From CBDBBY01 sp965203795 (GTDB lineage: Bacteria > Pseudomonadota > Alphaproteobacteria > Rhodobacterales > Rhodobacteraceae): a DNA stretch of 64,000 bases. The position numbers were made by a program, and so were the translations under genes. Below, in pieces: positions 1-8,762 of this stretch. Below the pieces are notes generated by a model. It made no database searches. It saw nothing but the letters and a program-made list of their open reading frames with translations, and had not been told where the DNA came from. The stretch covers positions 3,720,001 to 3,784,000 of the forward strand of contig OZ241915.1 of assembly GCA_965203795.1 (NCBI GenBank), given 5' to 3'. The stretch's first letter is position 1, and each line of letters begins with the position of its first letter.

Positions 1-1638
1 GATGAATTGAGCAATGATTTCGATTCGGAATTAAATCAAGAGCTGATCGCCAGTTATCTTCGGTGGTTAGAAATCAACGGATGTCAGTTTCCCGACAAGC
101 AGTCGAAGCAGCTTGCTAGGATCATTAACAGGATTCCGGACTGGTCGGATGACTCGGCAAGCCGTATCGTCGCTATACACGGGGCTTTCGGCGGTTTCTT
201 CAGCACAGATTATAACTCCCGAGAACTTGCAAGTTTGCCTGTTGGAGAAATTGTTGAACGTGCGAAATCTGAAACGGGTCCGAATTATGAAACTCTCACA
301 GATGTTCAACCCTTTAAAGGTTTGGTAAAGGAACATCCGCGAATTGCACTCGCTGCCCTTTCCGTTGAAGCACGAAAGCAGAGCCATCCGACAGACCGAT
401 GGAAGGAACTGATCAGTGGCTGGCCCGAGAGTGGTCGTCCACGACTGAACCGGGTCTTCTTGCACCGGCTTTCGCGCCTTCCGTACAAGAGCATACGAAA
501 ACTGATAGATGTGCTGACCGAACATGTAAGTCGCAGGCTACACACGATCTATGCCGACTATCCAAGGCTTGCTTGGATTGTCTTTGATGCGATTGTTTCG
601 GCGGTTATTTCTGATGAAGCGTCTTCGAGCACCGGCAGCGTTAGCAAAGCCAGAATTGACACGCTGATTGACCAGCATTCGTGTAGAACGTATGAATACG
701 CAATCAATGATCCGGTCGGCAAGCTCGTGCAGGGGTTGGTCATTGCTCTGGACTCGCTGCGGCTATCGGGGTCACATGGAATTCCCGCGGATTTCAAATG
801 CCGTCTGGAAACGTTGTTGGCTGCACCGAGTGACCGGCGTGATCATGCGGTTGCAATTGTTGCTTCCAAAATTGACCGAATCTATTCTCTCGAACCTTCA
901 TGGGTTCGGAATCAAGTAGTTCCGTGGTTTGATTTTGAACATCAATCCGCTGAGCCGGCTTGGAGTGGCTACCTTCACTCAGATGCGTATTGGTCGCAGG
1001 AAATTGGTGAACTCGTCACACCAAAGCTAGTTAAACTATTTCCGAGAGTTTACGAGTGGCGGTGGGATGACAAATTAACGAATCTTGCGATAAAGATCAT
1101 TATCGACTCGTGCATTCATCGTTTGAATAAGTCGGACGGGTCGATTGCTAGCGAAGCTCGACGGTGCCTTAAGAACATGTCCGATGAAGATCGTCGAAGT
1201 GCGGTATTTTATCTCGATGACATCGGACGCGACAAAAAGAATGGCTGGACAGAACATGTCATCCCGTTCATCGATAACGTGTGGCCAAAGGAACGGAAGT
1301 TCAAAACAACTGATATGGTGTCAGCATGGGTAGCCCTTTTAAGCGGTACTGGCGACGATTTTCCGGCAGCTCTAAATTGTGTTCGGAGCTTTTTGGTTCC
1401 TGTAAACCGCGAAGAATTTTGGTTGCATCGTTTCAACCGGGAGGGAGCGGACGATGAACCGCTAACTGCCAAACACCCTCGTGCTGTTCTGGAGTTGCTT
1501 CATACAATAATTCCGAATGATCCGATGCCGGTGCCATATGATCTGTCATCGATACTCGAGATTATTCGGGAAACTAATCCTAGTCTCACGAGAAACGCAA
1601 AATATGCTCGCCTGATTGATCTCGTGGAACAGCAGTGA
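1..1638 (+). CDS. DUF4020-like protein, 3' part (5' end outside window)
   Basis: The reading frame is open from the first base of the window, so this is probably the C-terminal part of a longer protein; a TTG at base 7 is only the first possible internal start. The sequence is helix-rich with no signal peptide or membrane segment. Its pattern (a DHAVAIVASKIDRIYSLEP-type stretch, then WSGYL, then a run ending in NVWPKERK and TGDDFPAAL) resembles DUF4020, a domain often fused behind a SIR2 NADase-like domain in antiphage proteins; this is recalled by eye, not searched. Codon use is visibly more AT-rich than the pilus genes downstream, which suggests transfer. It ends abruptly against the truncated toxin gene on the other strand, so a deletion or insertion junction lies at about 1639-1650. 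Confidence 0.55.
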   Translation, partial: DELSNDFDSELNQELIASYLRWLEINGCQFPDKQSKQLARIINRIPDWSDDSASRIVAIHGAFGGFFSTDYNSRELASLPVGEIVERAKSETGPNYETLTDVQPFKGLVKEHPRIALAALSVEARKQSHPTDRWKELISGWPESGRPRLNRVFLHRLSRLPYKSIRKLIDVLTEHVSRRLHTIYADYPRLAWIVFDAIVSAVISDEASSSTGSVSKARIDTLIDQHSCRTYEYAINDPVGKLVQGLVIALDSLRLSGSHGIPADFKCRLETLLAAPSDRRDHAVAIVASKIDRIYSLEPSWVRNQVVPWFDFEHQSAEPAWSGYLHSDAYWSQEIGELVTPKLVKLFPRVYEWRWDDKLTNLAIKIIIDSCIHRLNKSDGSIASEARRCLKNMSDEDRRSAVFYLDDIGRDKKNGWTEHVIPFIDNVWPKERKFKTTDMVSAWVALLSGTGDDFPAALNCVRSFLVPVNREEFWLHRFNREGADDEPLTAKHPRAVLELLHTIIPNDPMPVPYDLSSILEIIRETNPSLTRNAKYARLIDLVEQQ

Positions 1639-1925
1639 GCTGTCTCACGCGTGCCGTAGAGCGGGACTTCGTAGATCCCGGGCGGGACACACCGCCTGCG
1701 GGCCGCTTCCGGCGGCAATTCGGAACGCTCGATGCTGCCCGCGCTAAGCGTGTAGAAGCCCACCACCTCTGGATCATTATCCCGGACTGCGACAAACACG
1801 CGTACCTCGCCGCGCCGAGCATCTTGGAGTGCCTGTCGGTGCAAGTATCGGTCGAGAGGTTCGGAACCGGACTCAAATTTTGATCGGTCGTAGCGCTCCG
1901 TCAGCGCCTCTACAACAATGTTCAC
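1500..1925 (-). pseudogene. GNAT-family toxin, C-terminally truncated
   Basis: The first 90 or so residues match the start of TacT/AtaT-type GNAT toxins, which acetylate aminoacyl-tRNA: FESGSEPLDRYL, QDARRGEVRVFVAV, VVGFYTLSAGSIE and PPGIYEVPLY are the conserved N-terminal blocks. The expected next block (VVLLGRLAVD...GxG, the acetyl-CoA binding motif) is absent: after about residue 92 (near base 1650) the frame runs into the antisense of the upstream gene and stops at 1500. The toxin therefore lacks its catalytic half and should be inactive. Its GTG start at 1925 overlaps the antitoxin stop by 4 bases, the usual arrangement for this pair. Confidence 0.8.
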
Positions 1926-2215
1926 TCGTCAGCTGTCTTTGAGATCAGGCGCTTATGCTCTGCGAACGCTCTACGCAGTTCACAATTCGGCTCGGCTGGG
2001 TTGGCCAAGGTGCTGACGATCAGGTTCCAGTCTTGATCGCTAACAACGATTCGTTCGCCTTCGCTGACTATTTTGCTAGCCGCCTCAAGCGCACAACACG
2101 CGACGAAGTCAGATACAGTCGTGTTCGAAATCTCAGCGGCGCGCTTCAGCATACGCTTCGCCACGGGGTCGACGCGCATCTGCACGCGCTCTGTCCTGGC
2201 TTGGCTGATTTCCAT
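1922..2215 (-). CDS. DUF1778 (TacA-like) antitoxin
   Basis: Type II antitoxin partner of GNAT toxins. The N-terminal half is a ribbon-helix-helix DNA-binding segment (RVQMRVDPVAKRMLKRAAE, then NTTVSDFV), followed by a C-terminal toxin-wrapping tail, about 97 residues in all, normal for DUF1778. The start was set at the ATG giving MEISQAR at 2215; an ATG five codons upstream (2230) is possible. The gene overlaps the truncated toxin by 4 bases. The antitoxin looks complete although its toxin is not, so it may survive as an orphan repressor that could still neutralise related toxins. Known autoregulation of this family through RHH binding upstream would apply here by inference only. Confidence 0.82.
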   Translation of the reverse strand: MEISQARTERVQMRVDPVAKRMLKRAAEISNTTVSDFVACCALEAASKIVSEGERIVVSDQDWNLIVSTLANPAEPNCELRRAFAEHKRLISKTADE

Positions 2216-2481
2216 CGCGCAATCTCTCAATCATCGGCACTAAATCCAAGACTCTTCAATTCGATTCGCCCGGTTCCGTCGCATCCATGCCGAACCGCCC
2301 AGTGTTTGCCGGAAAGCGAGAACCTTCTGTGCCTCAACCATGCTGCAGCGGGGCGGTGCATGGCGGATGAACCTTGACCCCGGATAACGCTAGTCAGCGC
2401 GCAAGCATCGCCTCTCCTCTTCAGCTCGGACAGTTGATCGCGTCCATTCGGACTCCGAACCAGAAAGGAGAGGAGGCCAAT

Positions 2482-2720
2482 CTCCTACCACATCCAACCA
2501 TCATTGGCATGGAGGTCGCGCGCAATGCGCTCGACATCCATCGCCTGCCCGATTGCCTCCAGCTTCGGCTGCCCATTGCGAACGAAGGGCACGCGGAATT
2601 CGAACTGACCGCCCGCGACTGGCTGTTCGCGGCCGGTTTCGAGGCCGCGGGCGGCTGCTTCGGGCAAGCCAGCGAAGCCGGGATGGGCACGCGGTTGGCA
2701 AAGCATCCCGCCGTTCGACT
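2482..2720 (+). pseudogene. Probable remnant of an IS110-type transposase N-terminus
   Basis: One plus-strand frame reads IIGMEVARNALDIHRLPD, then LRLPIANEGHAEFEL and GFEAAGGC, which follows the order of the IS110 N-terminal RuvC-like domain (IGIDVAKxxLDVxxLPDG, a short loop, IEATGGY). Key acidic residues and the rest of the protein are missing and there is no credible start. This is a short decayed fragment between the toxin-antitoxin pair and denD. The remaining bases from 2231 to 2764 show no other gene. Confidence 0.35.
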
Positions 2721-2764
2721 ATATGGGCGGGGAGAAGCAGCCGGTTCCGGCAGGTGGGGGCAAG

Positions 2765-3751
2765 ATGGCGAAGATAGCGATTACCGGCGGCGGCGGAATG
2801 ATAGGCCAGAAGATCGCCCGTCGCCTGATGGATGAAGGTTTCGGCGGGCGTCCGGTCGACAAGCTGTCGCTGATCGATGTCGCCTTCCCGGAAAGCAGCC
2901 CCGCGAAAGCCAAGAGGATCACCGGCAGCTTGGCGAATGCCAAGATTCCGGCGCGAATCGCCGCGGATCGGCCCGACGCGGTAATCCACTTGGCAGCGGT
3001 TCTGTCGGGACAGTCGGAGCAGGAATTCGATCTCGGCTGGAGCATCAACATGGGCGCGACCCGCATTCTGCTTGAAGCGCTGCGGCAGCAGAGCGAAGCA
3101 AGTTCGGGTAGCTACCGGCCGCGCGTCGTGTTCGCTTCCTCGGTCGCGGCCTTCGGCCCTCCCTTCCCGTCCGAGCCTATCGGAGACCAGTTCATTTGCG
3201 AGCCGCGAACCTCCTACGGAACGCAAAAGGCGATCTGCGAGCTGATGGTGTCGGACTATTCCAGAAAGGGATTTGTCGACGGCGTGTCGCTGCGCCTGCC
3301 GACTATCACGGTCAGGCCCGGCAAGCCGAACTCTGCCGCGTCGTCCTGTTTTTCGAGCATCATCCGGGAGCCTCTCAACGGACAGGAGGCAATGCTGCCG
3401 CTGAGCCCCGGCGTGAAGCACATGCACGCCTCGCCGCGATCCGCCGCGGGCTTCTTTCTGCACGCCGCGGCAATGGACACGGAGCCGCTGGACGACCGCC
3501 GGAGCCTCACCATGCCGTCGCTCACCTGTTCGATACAGGACCAGATCGACGCGCTTCGCGGCTATGCGGGGGAATCCGCGGTTGCGCTGATCAAACGCCG
3601 CGAGGACCCGCTGGTGCAGTCCATCGTCAGCAACTGGCCCGAGAGCTTCAAAGGGGAACGGGCCCGCGAGTTTGGATTCGCAGCCGAGGATACATTCGAG
3701 GAGATCCTCCGGACTTACGTCGAAGACGATCTCCCTGCATCCGCAAACTGA
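2765..3751 (+). CDS. denD: D-erythronate dehydrogenase-like NAD-dependent epimerase/dehydratase
   Basis: Extended short-chain dehydrogenase. The N-terminal Rossmann motif reads AITGGGGMIGQKIARRL, followed by the DAVIHLAAVLSG strand, the VVFASSVAAFG serine strand and the catalytic YxxxK as SYGTQKAICEL. The order and length (328 residues) fit DenD, which oxidises D-erythronate to 2-oxo-tetronate for the DenD/OtnK/OtnC tetronate catabolic route; the end of the protein (IVSNWPESF) also suits that family. The start at 2765 (MAKIAITG) is preceded by a GGTGGGGG purine run; an upstream in-frame ATG at 2723 would add a non-family leader. No other tetronate gene is next to it, so it may be stranded. 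UDP-sugar epimerases are less likely. Confidence 0.8.
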   Translation: MAKIAITGGGGMIGQKIARRLMDEGFGGRPVDKLSLIDVAFPESSPAKAKRITGSLANAKIPARIAADRPDAVIHLAAVLSGQSEQEFDLGWSINMGATRILLEALRQQSEASSGSYRPRVVFASSVAAFGPPFPSEPIGDQFICEPRTSYGTQKAICELMVSDYSRKGFVDGVSLRLPTITVRPGKPNSAASSCFSSIIREPLNGQEAMLPLSPGVKHMHASPRSAAGFFLHAAAMDTEPLDDRRSLTMPSLTCSIQDQIDALRGYAGESAVALIKRREDPLVQSIVSNWPESFKGERAREFGFAAEDTFEEILRTYVEDDLPASAN

Positions 3752-4518
3752 CCTGTCCGTCGTCAGCGTCCTGTTCCGCGCTCGGGCAGCGCCCCGGTTC
3801 GTCGCCGTCCGGGGATTGCTTGAAGATGAGTCGATAAGCGGGAGAGCCGGGAAGCCGGCCGCAGATCGCCGGACGCGGCATTCTGACGGCAGCCATCCCG
3901 CCTGATCCGACAAACGGCGAACCACGCCGCTGAGCCGCGCGGAATCCTGACGCCGGGGACTTCGACTTGCTCTGCCGATCATTGGCCTGACACGCGGAGA
4001 TCCGCCGAGGGCCCGATCCTTCCGAAAGTTATCCACCGAAAACTCCGCCTACCGGATGATCCGCGTTGGAGGGACTCGGAGTCCGCGCCTATGCGCAAAG
4101 TCGGCTGTCGCTTCAGCGGCGGACCGAAACCGGATCGGGGGAACCGAAATGAAGAATTTGATCGCGAATTCCGCAAGAGAGCGGGATCGCGACAGCGCAG
4201 TCGCTGCGTTCCAAGGCGCGGATCGCGTGCGGCGGTTTGCTAAGCGCTTTGGCGGGGATCGCCGCAGCTTGGCGTCAATTGCGCGCGAACCCGAACGCAT
4301 TTCCGGGATGCCTCGGCCGCTTGCAGGATTGCGCCGCCTGGAATCGGATTGTCCTTTCGGGGCGGGGCCGGTTCCGGCAGCCCGGCTCCGCTTCGGCGCT
4401 GCCAGCAGCAGCATCCCGGCCGACGAATTGGCCAAAGCCGCGGCGTCGAGCGCAAGCGCCGCGATAACCGTCCGCAGTTCCGGCAGATCTTCCAGTCTGC
4501 GGAAGGTAGAATTCGCGC
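3752..4518. other. 767-base stretch with no convincing gene
   Basis: Several frames are open because of the high GC content. The best candidate is a plus-strand frame starting at ATG 4149 and stopping at 4526, overlapping the next gene's start by 8 bases; it would make about 125 residues with no recognisable motif. A short frame at 4237-4467 is an alternative. The promoter of the pilus operon probably lies here, but no clear -35/-10 pair could be picked out by eye. Confidence 0.4.
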
Positions 4519-5520
4519 ATGGATAGGTTCACGCTGTCGGCCATCGCCGCGAGCGGAATCATGGTCGGCGCCGCCGCGGTTGCGGCTTGGGCGCCGGGTC
4601 AGGAAGTCCATGCGCTGGTCCGGCCGGGCGCCGACGTCCCGAACACCGAACGCGCGCCTCAGCCGCAACCCTGCCCGCACGGATTGCCAAGCGACATTCC
4701 GGGACTCGACCGGTCATCGGCGCCCTTGGCAACGGAATCCGGCGAGGTGGAATCGACTCCCCTCGCGTATGCGCCTGCGAACCGCGGCGGACACATCCAG
4801 CGAATCGACACGGAGCCAAGCGCAGAGGAATCCGACTGGGTTGGTGCGGCTTCGACCGAACCCGATGGCATCGAGACCGGCGCGGCCCCGCCCGTCACGC
4901 CGGATGCCGGAACCGCTCCCGGCAGCGGAATCCGCTCCGGGGGCAATCTGGAAGTCTTGGAAGGATCGTTCGTCGCAGCGAGCTCCATAGCGATCCCCGA
5001 AAGCGGCGGACATGCTTCCGCAGCCGCCTTGGACATCCTTTCGTCCGGGGCGCTGGCGCACTTCGCGGGCATGAACGCCGAGCAGATCGAAGCGTTCACG
5101 CGGCTCGCGGCGATGGTTCGGCACCCGGAGCTGGCGGCGGCGCTCGCTTCCCAGGGAGGCCGGAACGAACGCGGCGGTTCATTGCCATCCGTGCTGCCGC
5201 CTATCGGGTTCGAAACCGGTCTGCCGGAGAGCGTGCGGGCGGGCGATGAATCCGCGCAAGACCGCGAGGCCGCGTGGGCCGCGGTCGAATCGCTCGACGG
5301 GACGGTGCGCCTTGTGCTGGCAGGCGACGAGCGGACGGCGTTGCCTGTCCGGAAAGGCATGATCGTCGGCGCGCGCGGCAGGGTCGAGCGCATTGTCAGG
5401 AGCGGCGCGGAACTCGCGGTGCTGTTCGAGAACGGAGACGAGATAGTCGGAACATCGGCGGCGCGGCCGCTGTCGGTGCCTCTGCTGCGGCCGGACGTTT
5501 TGGGAAGAAACGGCGCATGA
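4519..5520 (+). CDS. PilP-like periplasmic pilus protein, first gene of pilus operon
   Basis: A 333-residue protein with a hydrophobic N-terminal segment (SAIAASGIMVGAAAVAAWA) suggesting membrane anchoring or export, a long Ala/Pro/Gly/Glu-rich middle, and a small C-terminal beta domain (SLDGTVRLVLAGDERTALPV, KGMIVGARGRVERIV). That ending resembles the PilP fold of type IVb pilus systems, in which a short domain contacts the secretin or inner-membrane partners. Its stop overlaps the next start in an ATGA, showing translational coupling in one operon with the genes down to 12589. It occupies the PilM/PilL area of R64-like clusters but does not look like PilM. Assignment is from the C-terminal domain and context only. 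Confidence 0.55.
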   Translation: MDRFTLSAIAASGIMVGAAAVAAWAPGQEVHALVRPGADVPNTERAPQPQPCPHGLPSDIPGLDRSSAPLATESGEVESTPLAYAPANRGGHIQRIDTEPSAEESDWVGAASTEPDGIETGAAPPVTPDAGTAPGSGIRSGGNLEVLEGSFVAASSIAIPESGGHASAAALDILSSGALAHFAGMNAEQIEAFTRLAAMVRHPELAAALASQGGRNERGGSLPSVLPPIGFETGLPESVRAGDESAQDREAAWAAVESLDGTVRLVLAGDERTALPVRKGMIVGARGRVERIVRSGAELAVLFENGDEIVGTSAARPLSVPLLRPDVLGRNGA

Positions 5521-5906
5521 AGCCGCAGGCAAAGCAGCCCTCTGCCAAATCCAAAGGGAATCGCGGACCAGGAACGATAAGGTCCCTCGCCGCCGCCGGG
5601 CTGCTGATACTGGCGGGAGGCGGCGCACTGGCGGACGGCTCCGCCGCGCCCGCGAATTGGGCGGTGCTCGCCGATTCGAGCTTGCGGGCGTCGCTTCAGG
5701 GCTGGGCGGAAGCGGCAGGCTGGACGCTGGTCTGGGAAGGCCCGTTCGACTTCCGCATCCAGGTCTCGGCCGAATTCGAGGGGAGCTTCGAGGAGGCCGT
5801 GGCGGCGCTGGTGGACGCAGTCCACCTGTCCGATCCCGGCCTCGGTGTGACCCTGTACCGGGGCAACAAGGTCGTCCATGCCAGGTCAGCCGAATTCGGG
5901 AACTGA
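5517..5906 (+). CDS. pilL: PilL/TcpQ C-terminal domain-like protein
   Basis: Small exported protein (129 residues): basic N-terminus, hydrophobic signal (LAAAGLLILAGGGALA), then one domain reading LRASLQGWAEAAGWTLVW, FRIQVSAEFEGSFEEA and LGVTLYRGNKVV. This is the TcpQ/PilL C-terminal (TonB_C/STN-like) pattern that helps secretin assembly in toxin-coregulated and R64 thin pili. It begins in an ATGA overlap with the preceding gene and its last 29 bases overlap the PilN start. R64 PilL is longer, with an N-terminal half missing here, so this is a minimal form. Confidence 0.65.
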   Translation: MKPQAKQPSAKSKGNRGPGTIRSLAAAGLLILAGGGALADGSAAPANWAVLADSSLRASLQGWAEAAGWTLVWEGPFDFRIQVSAEFEGSFEEAVAALVDAVHLSDPGLGVTLYRGNKVVHARSAEFGN

Positions 5907-7467
5907 ATCTCCGTCGGCTTTGCGCTGCCGCCGCGCCGCATTGCCCGCCGCCGCGGCCGCGCTGCTGGCTTTGGCGGCCTGCGGCGATGTTTCGGAGGCG
6001 GAGCGGAAGGCGGTCGAGAGCGACGACGTCCGCGCGTCCCGCTCGCTTGCGGAGGTCGGAGGCCGCGCCGAAGCCCATCGGGCGGGAGCCCGGGCGCACG
6101 ACAGAAGCTTCGTTGCCGTCAAGCCTGTCCGGATCCGGACAGGCGCTGAGTTCCCGGAAGCGTTTCTGGGCGAGGAGGCGGTTTCGCTTGCCAGCAGCGT
6201 TCCCATTGATCTTGCCGGAATCCTGGCCGAGCTCGCGCGCGCGACAGGCGTGCCCCACGTTGTCGCCGTCGGCCCGGAAGGGCGCGTCGTCGTTCCCGGA
6301 AACCGGGACGGCTCCGACGGCGGCGGAACCGGAATGACCTCGGCGCGGACGGCCCTCGACGGCGCAGGGATCGGCGCGGCCGTCCGCGTGCGGCTCAAAG
6401 GATCGCTTCCCTCGGTGCTTGACGCCGTCGCGTCCAAGTTCGGGTTGGCATGGGACTACGACGGCAGGCGGGTGATGTTCCGCCAATTCGTGCATCGCCG
6501 GTACATGATCGCGTCGCTTCCGTCGGCCTCGGAAGGCGGCTCGGCCACAGGCATCGGCGGCGAAATCGAAGCCGCCCTGCGGATGGCCGCCGGGGCCGGA
6601 TCCGATGTGGCTTACGCCCGCGTCACCGGCGCGGCGGACGTGACGGCGACGCCGGAGGCCCAGCGCCGCGTGGCGGCGCTGGTGGGAAGCCTGAACGGGG
6701 AGCTCGGAATCCGGGTCGCTTTCGACGTCACGGTGCTGACGGTGAACCTCTCTCAGTCGAAGGGCCGGGGAATCGACATCCGCGGGATCGTTGGGGAGGG
6801 CACGGACAGGACGGTGTCCTGGACAGGCAAGCACGCGGTTCCGGGCGCGCCCTCGGCCGTAAGCATCGGAGTGGTCGCGGGCGATGCGGATCTCGAGGCG
6901 GTCGTGTCCGCTCTCGACAGGCAGGGCGGCGTGTCGGTCGAAACCCGTGCGGGCGCGACAACCGCGAACAACATCGTCGCTCCAATGGAAGTGGTGCACG
7001 AGACCGCGTACGCGCGAAGGGTCGAGACCGTCCCGGACGCGCAGGGAGGGGCAAGCACCACCATCGAGCCGGGCACCCTGACCACCGGCTTTGAGATGAG
7101 CCTGCTTCCGAGAGTGCTGAACAGCAGGGAGATTCTGCTTCGATTCAAGGTCAAGCTGTCGGACCTGAACGAAATCGCCGAGTTCACGTCGGACCGGCAG
7201 ACGATCCAGCTCCCGAAGGTCTCGACAACCTCGTTCGAGCAAAGCGCGCTGCTCGGCGATGGACAGATACTGGTCCTTGCGGGCTTCGAGAGGGATCGGA
7301 CGGTCGTCGAACGGAGCGGCGGCACGGGATTGGGCGGCCTGCTGGGCGCGCGGAACGAAGCCCGGACCGAGCGGATATCGACGGTGCTGCTGGTCCGGCC
7401 GCGCATTGCGGACCGTGCGGAGGCGCGCGGCGCGTCGTCCGCCGCGGCCCGGGAATTCCGTCCCTGA
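5878..7467 (+). CDS. pilN: PilN-type secretin, outer-membrane lipoprotein of a type IVb pilus
   Basis: Outer-membrane channel of an R64-like thin pilus. The N-terminus has a lipoprotein signal with the lipidated Cys at residue 35 (LLALAACGD). The middle holds STN/N-domain-like segments (LKGSLPSVLDAVASKFGLAW), and the C-terminus has the secretin domain (GFEMSLLPRVLNSREILLRF, then QLPKVSTTSFEQSALLGDGQ and ILVLAGFERD). Length, 529 residues, fits PilN. It overlaps the PilL-like gene by 29 bases and shares one base with the pilO start, so the operon is strongly coupled. Confidence 0.85.
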   Translation: MPGQPNSGTESPSALRCRRAALPAAAAALLALAACGDVSEAERKAVESDDVRASRSLAEVGGRAEAHRAGARAHDRSFVAVKPVRIRTGAEFPEAFLGEEAVSLASSVPIDLAGILAELARATGVPHVVAVGPEGRVVVPGNRDGSDGGGTGMTSARTALDGAGIGAAVRVRLKGSLPSVLDAVASKFGLAWDYDGRRVMFRQFVHRRYMIASLPSASEGGSATGIGGEIEAALRMAAGAGSDVAYARVTGAADVTATPEAQRRVAALVGSLNGELGIRVAFDVTVLTVNLSQSKGRGIDIRGIVGEGTDRTVSWTGKHAVPGAPSAVSIGVVAGDADLEAVVSALDRQGGVSVETRAGATTANNIVAPMEVVHETAYARRVETVPDAQGGASTTIEPGTLTTGFEMSLLPRVLNSREILLRFKVKLSDLNEIAEFTSDRQTIQLPKVSTTSFEQSALLGDGQILVLAGFERDRTVVERSGGTGLGGLLGARNEARTERISTVLLVRPRIADRAEARGASSAAAREFRP

Positions 7468-8762
7468 TGCGCGGATTGCGGACTCTGCGCGGGCTGCGCT
7501 CCGGCGGCGCGGGAGCGGAATTCGTTCCTGCGGGAACCGGCCGGGTCAGGATGGGACGCCATGTCGCCGCCTTGGGGCTGCTTTGGCAGCCTGCCCGGCC
7601 CGGCATGCCGATGCGCGACCAGGCTGCTCTGGCAGGCCGGGGCTCGGACGAGCTCTCGCTTGCCGCCGTGCGGGGAGGCGGCCGGCAGATCGGTTTCGCT
7701 TCCGCTAAGAACGGAACCGCGCCGGGCATGGTCGCGGGCGCGAGCATGTTCAAGGCCGAGGCGGTCGGCGAGACTTGGCTTGGAGCGTTCCGCATCGGCG
7801 ATGGCGGCGGCTGGTGGTGGGTCGCCGCGATGCGCGACGGGCTTGTGTTCGAGGATCTGGTCTGCGGCGACGAGGATTCAGCGGCGGCGGCTTTCCGGGG
7901 GCTTCTCGACGCTCCGGATTGGGGGCGGCTGTTCGCGCCCGCGGAATGGGAGATCGAAGGAGCGGCGGACGCGCCGCTCGCCGAACTGGCCTCGCTCCGT
8001 TCCGCCGCGAGGCTGCGGCCGCTGAACCGGACCAGCCGGTTCATTGCGCTGGGGTCCGCGGCATTGATCGCGGCAGCGGCGGCCGCGTTCGCTTGGTCGG
8101 AGTATTCGGATTACAGGCTTGAGCGGGCTCAGCGGGAGGCGCTTGCGGGCGCAAGCGCTGCCGCGCCCGCTGCGCCCGCGCCTTGGCGGTCGGCGCCAAG
8201 CCTGGCGGCATTCGTGGACTCCTGCGCCCTCGCGATGGACCGATTGGCGATCGAGCCGCCGGGATGGGAGCTGCTTCCGCTGAACTGCAGATGGTCCGGC
8301 AGCGGCTCGACTGTCGACGCGAGATGGCGAAGGAAACGCGGACGGATTCCCTTCCTCGCCGCCGCCGTCCGGAACCGGACCGGCTTGAGGCCCGAGCTTG
8401 AGCGAAACGGGACGTTCGCGGCCGTTTCGGATTCCGTGGACATTCCGGCGGAACCGGTTCCGATCGGCGGTAGGCCGTGGCCGGCGGGCACGCTTGAGCG
8501 CATCCTTACCGAGAGGTTCCAGTCTCTCGGCCTCGACCTGAAGCTGGTTTCGAGAGCGGCCGACCGCCGGTCGCCGCTGCGGAATGCGCTGTTCGAAAGG
8601 ACCGACCTGGCTATCGCCACGTCGGCGGCGCTGCCGGAATACGCGAGGCTGCTCTCGGACGTTCCCGCGCTGGTTCCGGAATCCCTGTCCTTCGATTTGA
8701 AGGCGGGCGCATGGCTGCTCAAGGCGCGGGCGTTCCACCGGCCGGGCGGCGGCGGAACATGA
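7467..8762 (+). CDS. pilO: PilO-type pilin accessory protein
   Basis: Bitopic inner-membrane assembly protein. The N-terminal half is a soluble actin-like or PilM-like domain (QIGFASAKNG, GGGWWWVAAMRDGLVF), there is one clear membrane helix near the middle (FIALGSAALIAAAAAAFAWS), then a periplasmic domain with two cysteines (DSCALAMDRL, LPLNCRW). This architecture and the position after the secretin match R64 PilO2-type proteins. It starts at the last base of pilN and its TGA overlaps the ATG of the next gene. Confidence 0.78.
   Translation: MRGLRTLRGLRSGGAGAEFVPAGTGRVRMGRHVAALGLLWQPARPGMPMRDQAALAGRGSDELSLAAVRGGGRQIGFASAKNGTAPGMVAGASMFKAEAVGETWLGAFRIGDGGGWWWVAAMRDGLVFEDLVCGDEDSAAAAFRGLLDAPDWGRLFAPAEWEIEGAADAPLAELASLRSAARLRPLNRTSRFIALGSAALIAAAAAAFAWSEYSDYRLERAQREALAGASAAAPAAPAPWRSAPSLAAFVDSCALAMDRLAIEPPGWELLPLNCRWSGSGSTVDARWRRKRGRIPFLAAAVRNRTGLRPELERNGTFAAVSDSVDIPAEPVPIGGRPWPAGTLERILTERFQSLGLDLKLVSRAADRRSPLRNALFERTDLAIATSAALPEYARLLSDVPALVPESLSFDLKAGAWLLKARAFHRPGGGGT

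Noticed and set aside
4149..4526. A possible gene upstream of the pilus operon
   Set aside because: The frame overlaps the next start by 8 bases but has no ribosome site, motif or export signal; left as an unannotated candidate.
5179..7242. A 687-codon minus-strand open frame across the pilus genes
   Set aside because: It is antisense to the PilP-like, PilL-like and PilN genes, has Arg/Gly-rich composition typical of GC-driven shadow frames and no domain pattern.
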